A stretch of 64,000 nt of DNA from Comamonadaceae bacterium (lineage in GTDB: Bacteria > Pseudomonadota > Gammaproteobacteria > Burkholderiales > Burkholderiaceae_C). Below the pieces are notes generated by a model. That model had not been told where the DNA came from. It did not search any database and worked only from the letters and a program-made list of their open reading frames with translations. Below, piece by piece: positions 62,050 to 64,000 of this stretch (position 1 is the stretch's first letter; every line of letters starts with the position of its first letter). The stretch lies in NCBI GenBank assembly GCA_027488215.1, contig JAIYCB010000011.1, forward strand, positions 1 through 64,000, read 5' to 3'. The translations under genes and the position numbers were made by a program.

Positions 62050-63711
62050 ATGACCACAGCTTCATCACCATCTGCCGCCCAGTCTCCCATCTGCAGCACC
62101 ATGATGCAGATGCCCCTGTCGCTGAACCACTTGCTCGAACGCGCAGGCACTTTGTTTGCCAGCAACGAGATCGTCTCGCGCCTGCCCGACAAGTCGCTGC
62201 GCAGGCACAGCTATGGCGCGTTTTACCAACGCACGCGCCAACTGGCACAAGCTCTGCAAAACATGGGTTTGAAAAAAGGCGAACGCGTGGCCACGCTGTG
62301 CTGGAACCACCACGCGCACCTGGAGTGCTATTTCGGCATCCCGGCCGCAGGCGGTGTGATGCACACGCTCAACCTGCGCCTGTCGCCCGACGAAATCGCC
62401 TGGATCGCCAATGACGCGCAAGACAAGGTGCTGATCATCGACGACGTGTTGCTGCCGCTGTACCAGCAGTTTGCGCATCTGTACCGCTTTGAGCGCGTGA
62501 TCGTCTTCCCCTTCTCCGGTGCCGCCGTGCCCGCGCCCTTCACCGATTACGAGCAGCTGCTGGCGGGCACCGATACACAGGGTTTTCAATACGCCCCGCA
62601 CGCCGAAGACGATGCGGTGTCGATGTGCTACACCTCGGGCACCACGGGACGACCCAAGGGCGTGGTGTACTCGCACCGCTCGACCATCTTGCACACCTTG
62701 GTGGGCTGTTTGGGCGACTTTTGGGGCCTCAAGGGCAGCGATGTGATCTTGCCCGTCACGCCCATGTTCCACGCCAACAGCTGGGGCATTCCTTACGGCG
62801 CAGTAATGATGGGCGTCAAACTGGTGTTTCCCGGCCCGCACCTGCACCCGGAGGATTTGCTTGACCTCATGACGGCCGAGCCGCCCACTTTGTCACTGGG
62901 CGTGCCCACCATCTGGATGGGGCTGATCCAGGCTTTCGAGGCCGCCCAAGCCACCCAGCCCAATCGCTGGAAACTGCCTGCTGGCATGCGCTCTTTGGTA
63001 GGCGGCGCGGCCGTGCCCGAAGCACTGATTCGCGCCTTTAACCGACACGGCATCTGGATTTTGCAAGGCTGGGGCATGACCGAAACCTCGCCTTTGTGCA
63101 CCGTGTCCTACCCCAAGTCGGAGCTGAAAAACGCTTCGCCAGATGAGCGTTACCGCCGAGCCGCCATGGCGGGCGTGCCCGTGCCATTGACCGAGTTGCG
63201 CATCCGGGGCGAAGACGGCCAAGACGCGCCTTGGGACGGCCAGCATGTGGGCGAAATCCAGGTGCGCGGCCCCTTCATCACCGGCAGCTACCACCAAGTG
63301 CCCATCAGCGAAGAAAAATTCAGCGCCGACGGCTGGCTACGCACCGGCGATGTGGCCAGCGTGGACGCCTTGGGCTTTGTGCGCATCACCGACCGTACCA
63401 AAGACCTGATCAAATCCGGCGGCGAATGGATCAGCTCGGTCGATCTGGAAAACGCCCTGATGGCCCACCCCGACGTGGCCGAAGCGGCCGTGATCGCCAT
63501 CCCCGACCCCAAATGGAGCGAGAGGCCGTTGGCCTGCATCGTGCTCAGGCCTGGCAAGCAGCCCCGGCCCGAAGAATTTGCGGTACACCTGCTGCAGCAT
63601 GGCTTTGCCAAGTGGCAGCTGCCCGACCGTTACGAGTTCATCGACGCCGTGCCCCGCACCTCGACAGGCAAGTTCTACAAGCTCAAACTGCGCGAGCGCT
63701 TTCCCGCCTGA
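62050..63711 (+). CDS. long-chain/medium-chain acyl-CoA synthetase (AMP-binding)
   Basis: YTSGTTGRPKGVVYSHRS; GWGMTETSPLCTV; GWLRTGDVASVDALGFVRITDRTKDLIKSGGEWISSVDLEN. Confidence 0.94.
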   Translation: MTTASSPSAAQSPICSTMMQMPLSLNHLLERAGTLFASNEIVSRLPDKSLRRHSYGAFYQRTRQLAQALQNMGLKKGERVATLCWNHHAHLECYFGIPAAGGVMHTLNLRLSPDEIAWIANDAQDKVLIIDDVLLPLYQQFAHLYRFERVIVFPFSGAAVPAPFTDYEQLLAGTDTQGFQYAPHAEDDAVSMCYTSGTTGRPKGVVYSHRSTILHTLVGCLGDFWGLKGSDVILPVTPMFHANSWGIPYGAVMMGVKLVFPGPHLHPEDLLDLMTAEPPTLSLGVPTIWMGLIQAFEAAQATQPNRWKLPAGMRSLVGGAAVPEALIRAFNRHGIWILQGWGMTETSPLCTVSYPKSELKNASPDERYRRAAMAGVPVPLTELRIRGEDGQDAPWDGQHVGEIQVRGPFITGSYHQVPISEEKFSADGWLRTGDVASVDALGFVRITDRTKDLIKSGGEWISSVDLENALMAHPDVAEAAVIAIPDPKWSERPLACIVLRPGKQPRPEEFAVHLLQHGFAKWQLPDRYEFIDAVPRTSTGKFYKLKLRERFPA

Positions 63712-63882
63712 ATCGCAGGACCTGCATGACGAACCAATGGGCCATCTGTCAACTCTGAGTCGTCCGTCCAGCCAGGTGCGCCGAAGCTCCAACCACCATT
63801 AGGCATTATGGGCATGGGGTTAACTGGCACGGCCCACAATCAAGTGTCGTGCTGTGGTGCCGATTTTTTCTGGAGGATGGGC

Positions 63883-64000
63883 ATGAACCACCGATTCTTG
63901 ACCGCTTTGTGTGCGTGCTTTTTGTCTTATACGCTGGCATGGGCGCAGCCTGTCAGCTCGCAGGCAACACCACCCAGTGTCCCCGTCACCTTGCCGCCTG
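63883..64000 (+). CDS. secreted protein, truncated by window end
   Basis: MNHRFLTALCACFLSYTLAWAQPVSSQATPPSVPVTLPP, signal peptide, RBS-like tggagg upstream. Confidence 0.55.
   Translation, partial: MNHRFLTALCACFLSYTLAWAQPVSSQATPPSVPVTLPP

Overview
This 64 kb window looks like a betaproteobacterial chromosome. Protein content and gene order suggest Burkholderiales/Comamonadaceae, possibly Limnohabitans- or Rhodoferax-like; this is inferred, not tested. Most of it is ordinary core genome: tRNA-Ser(GCU), lysC, tilS, accA, alkA-type glycosylase, cysS, ppiA/ppiB/lpxH, glyA, nrdR, ribD, rpiA, pyrD, sodB, xseA, exbBD-type/lpxK/trm112/kdsB/adk, lexA, hslO, xerD, queG/tsaE, amiC and recCBD. It also carries a minor-pilin cluster, a fatty/hydroxy-acid catabolic block and a VapBC-type toxin-antitoxin pair. 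I saw no prophage, CRISPR array, integron or complete insertion sequence. The most unusual signals are non-coding or repeat-like: (1) a pair of 76-nt hairpin elements flanking sodB in inverted orientation, with identical 25-nt loop cores, the same 20-36-20 geometry and arms that differ in sequence but stay self-complementary; (2) an in-frame palindromic repeat insertion inside recC, with a related copy plus degenerate tandem units after amiC; (3) a structured, possibly 6S-like RNA immediately upstream of glyA; (4) a multi-hairpin leader upstream of a lytic transglycosylase; (5) an APH-kinase/acyl-CoA dehydrogenase pair resembling split ACAD10/11 or LvaA/LvaC. All assignments come from reading sequence and translations; no database search was run.
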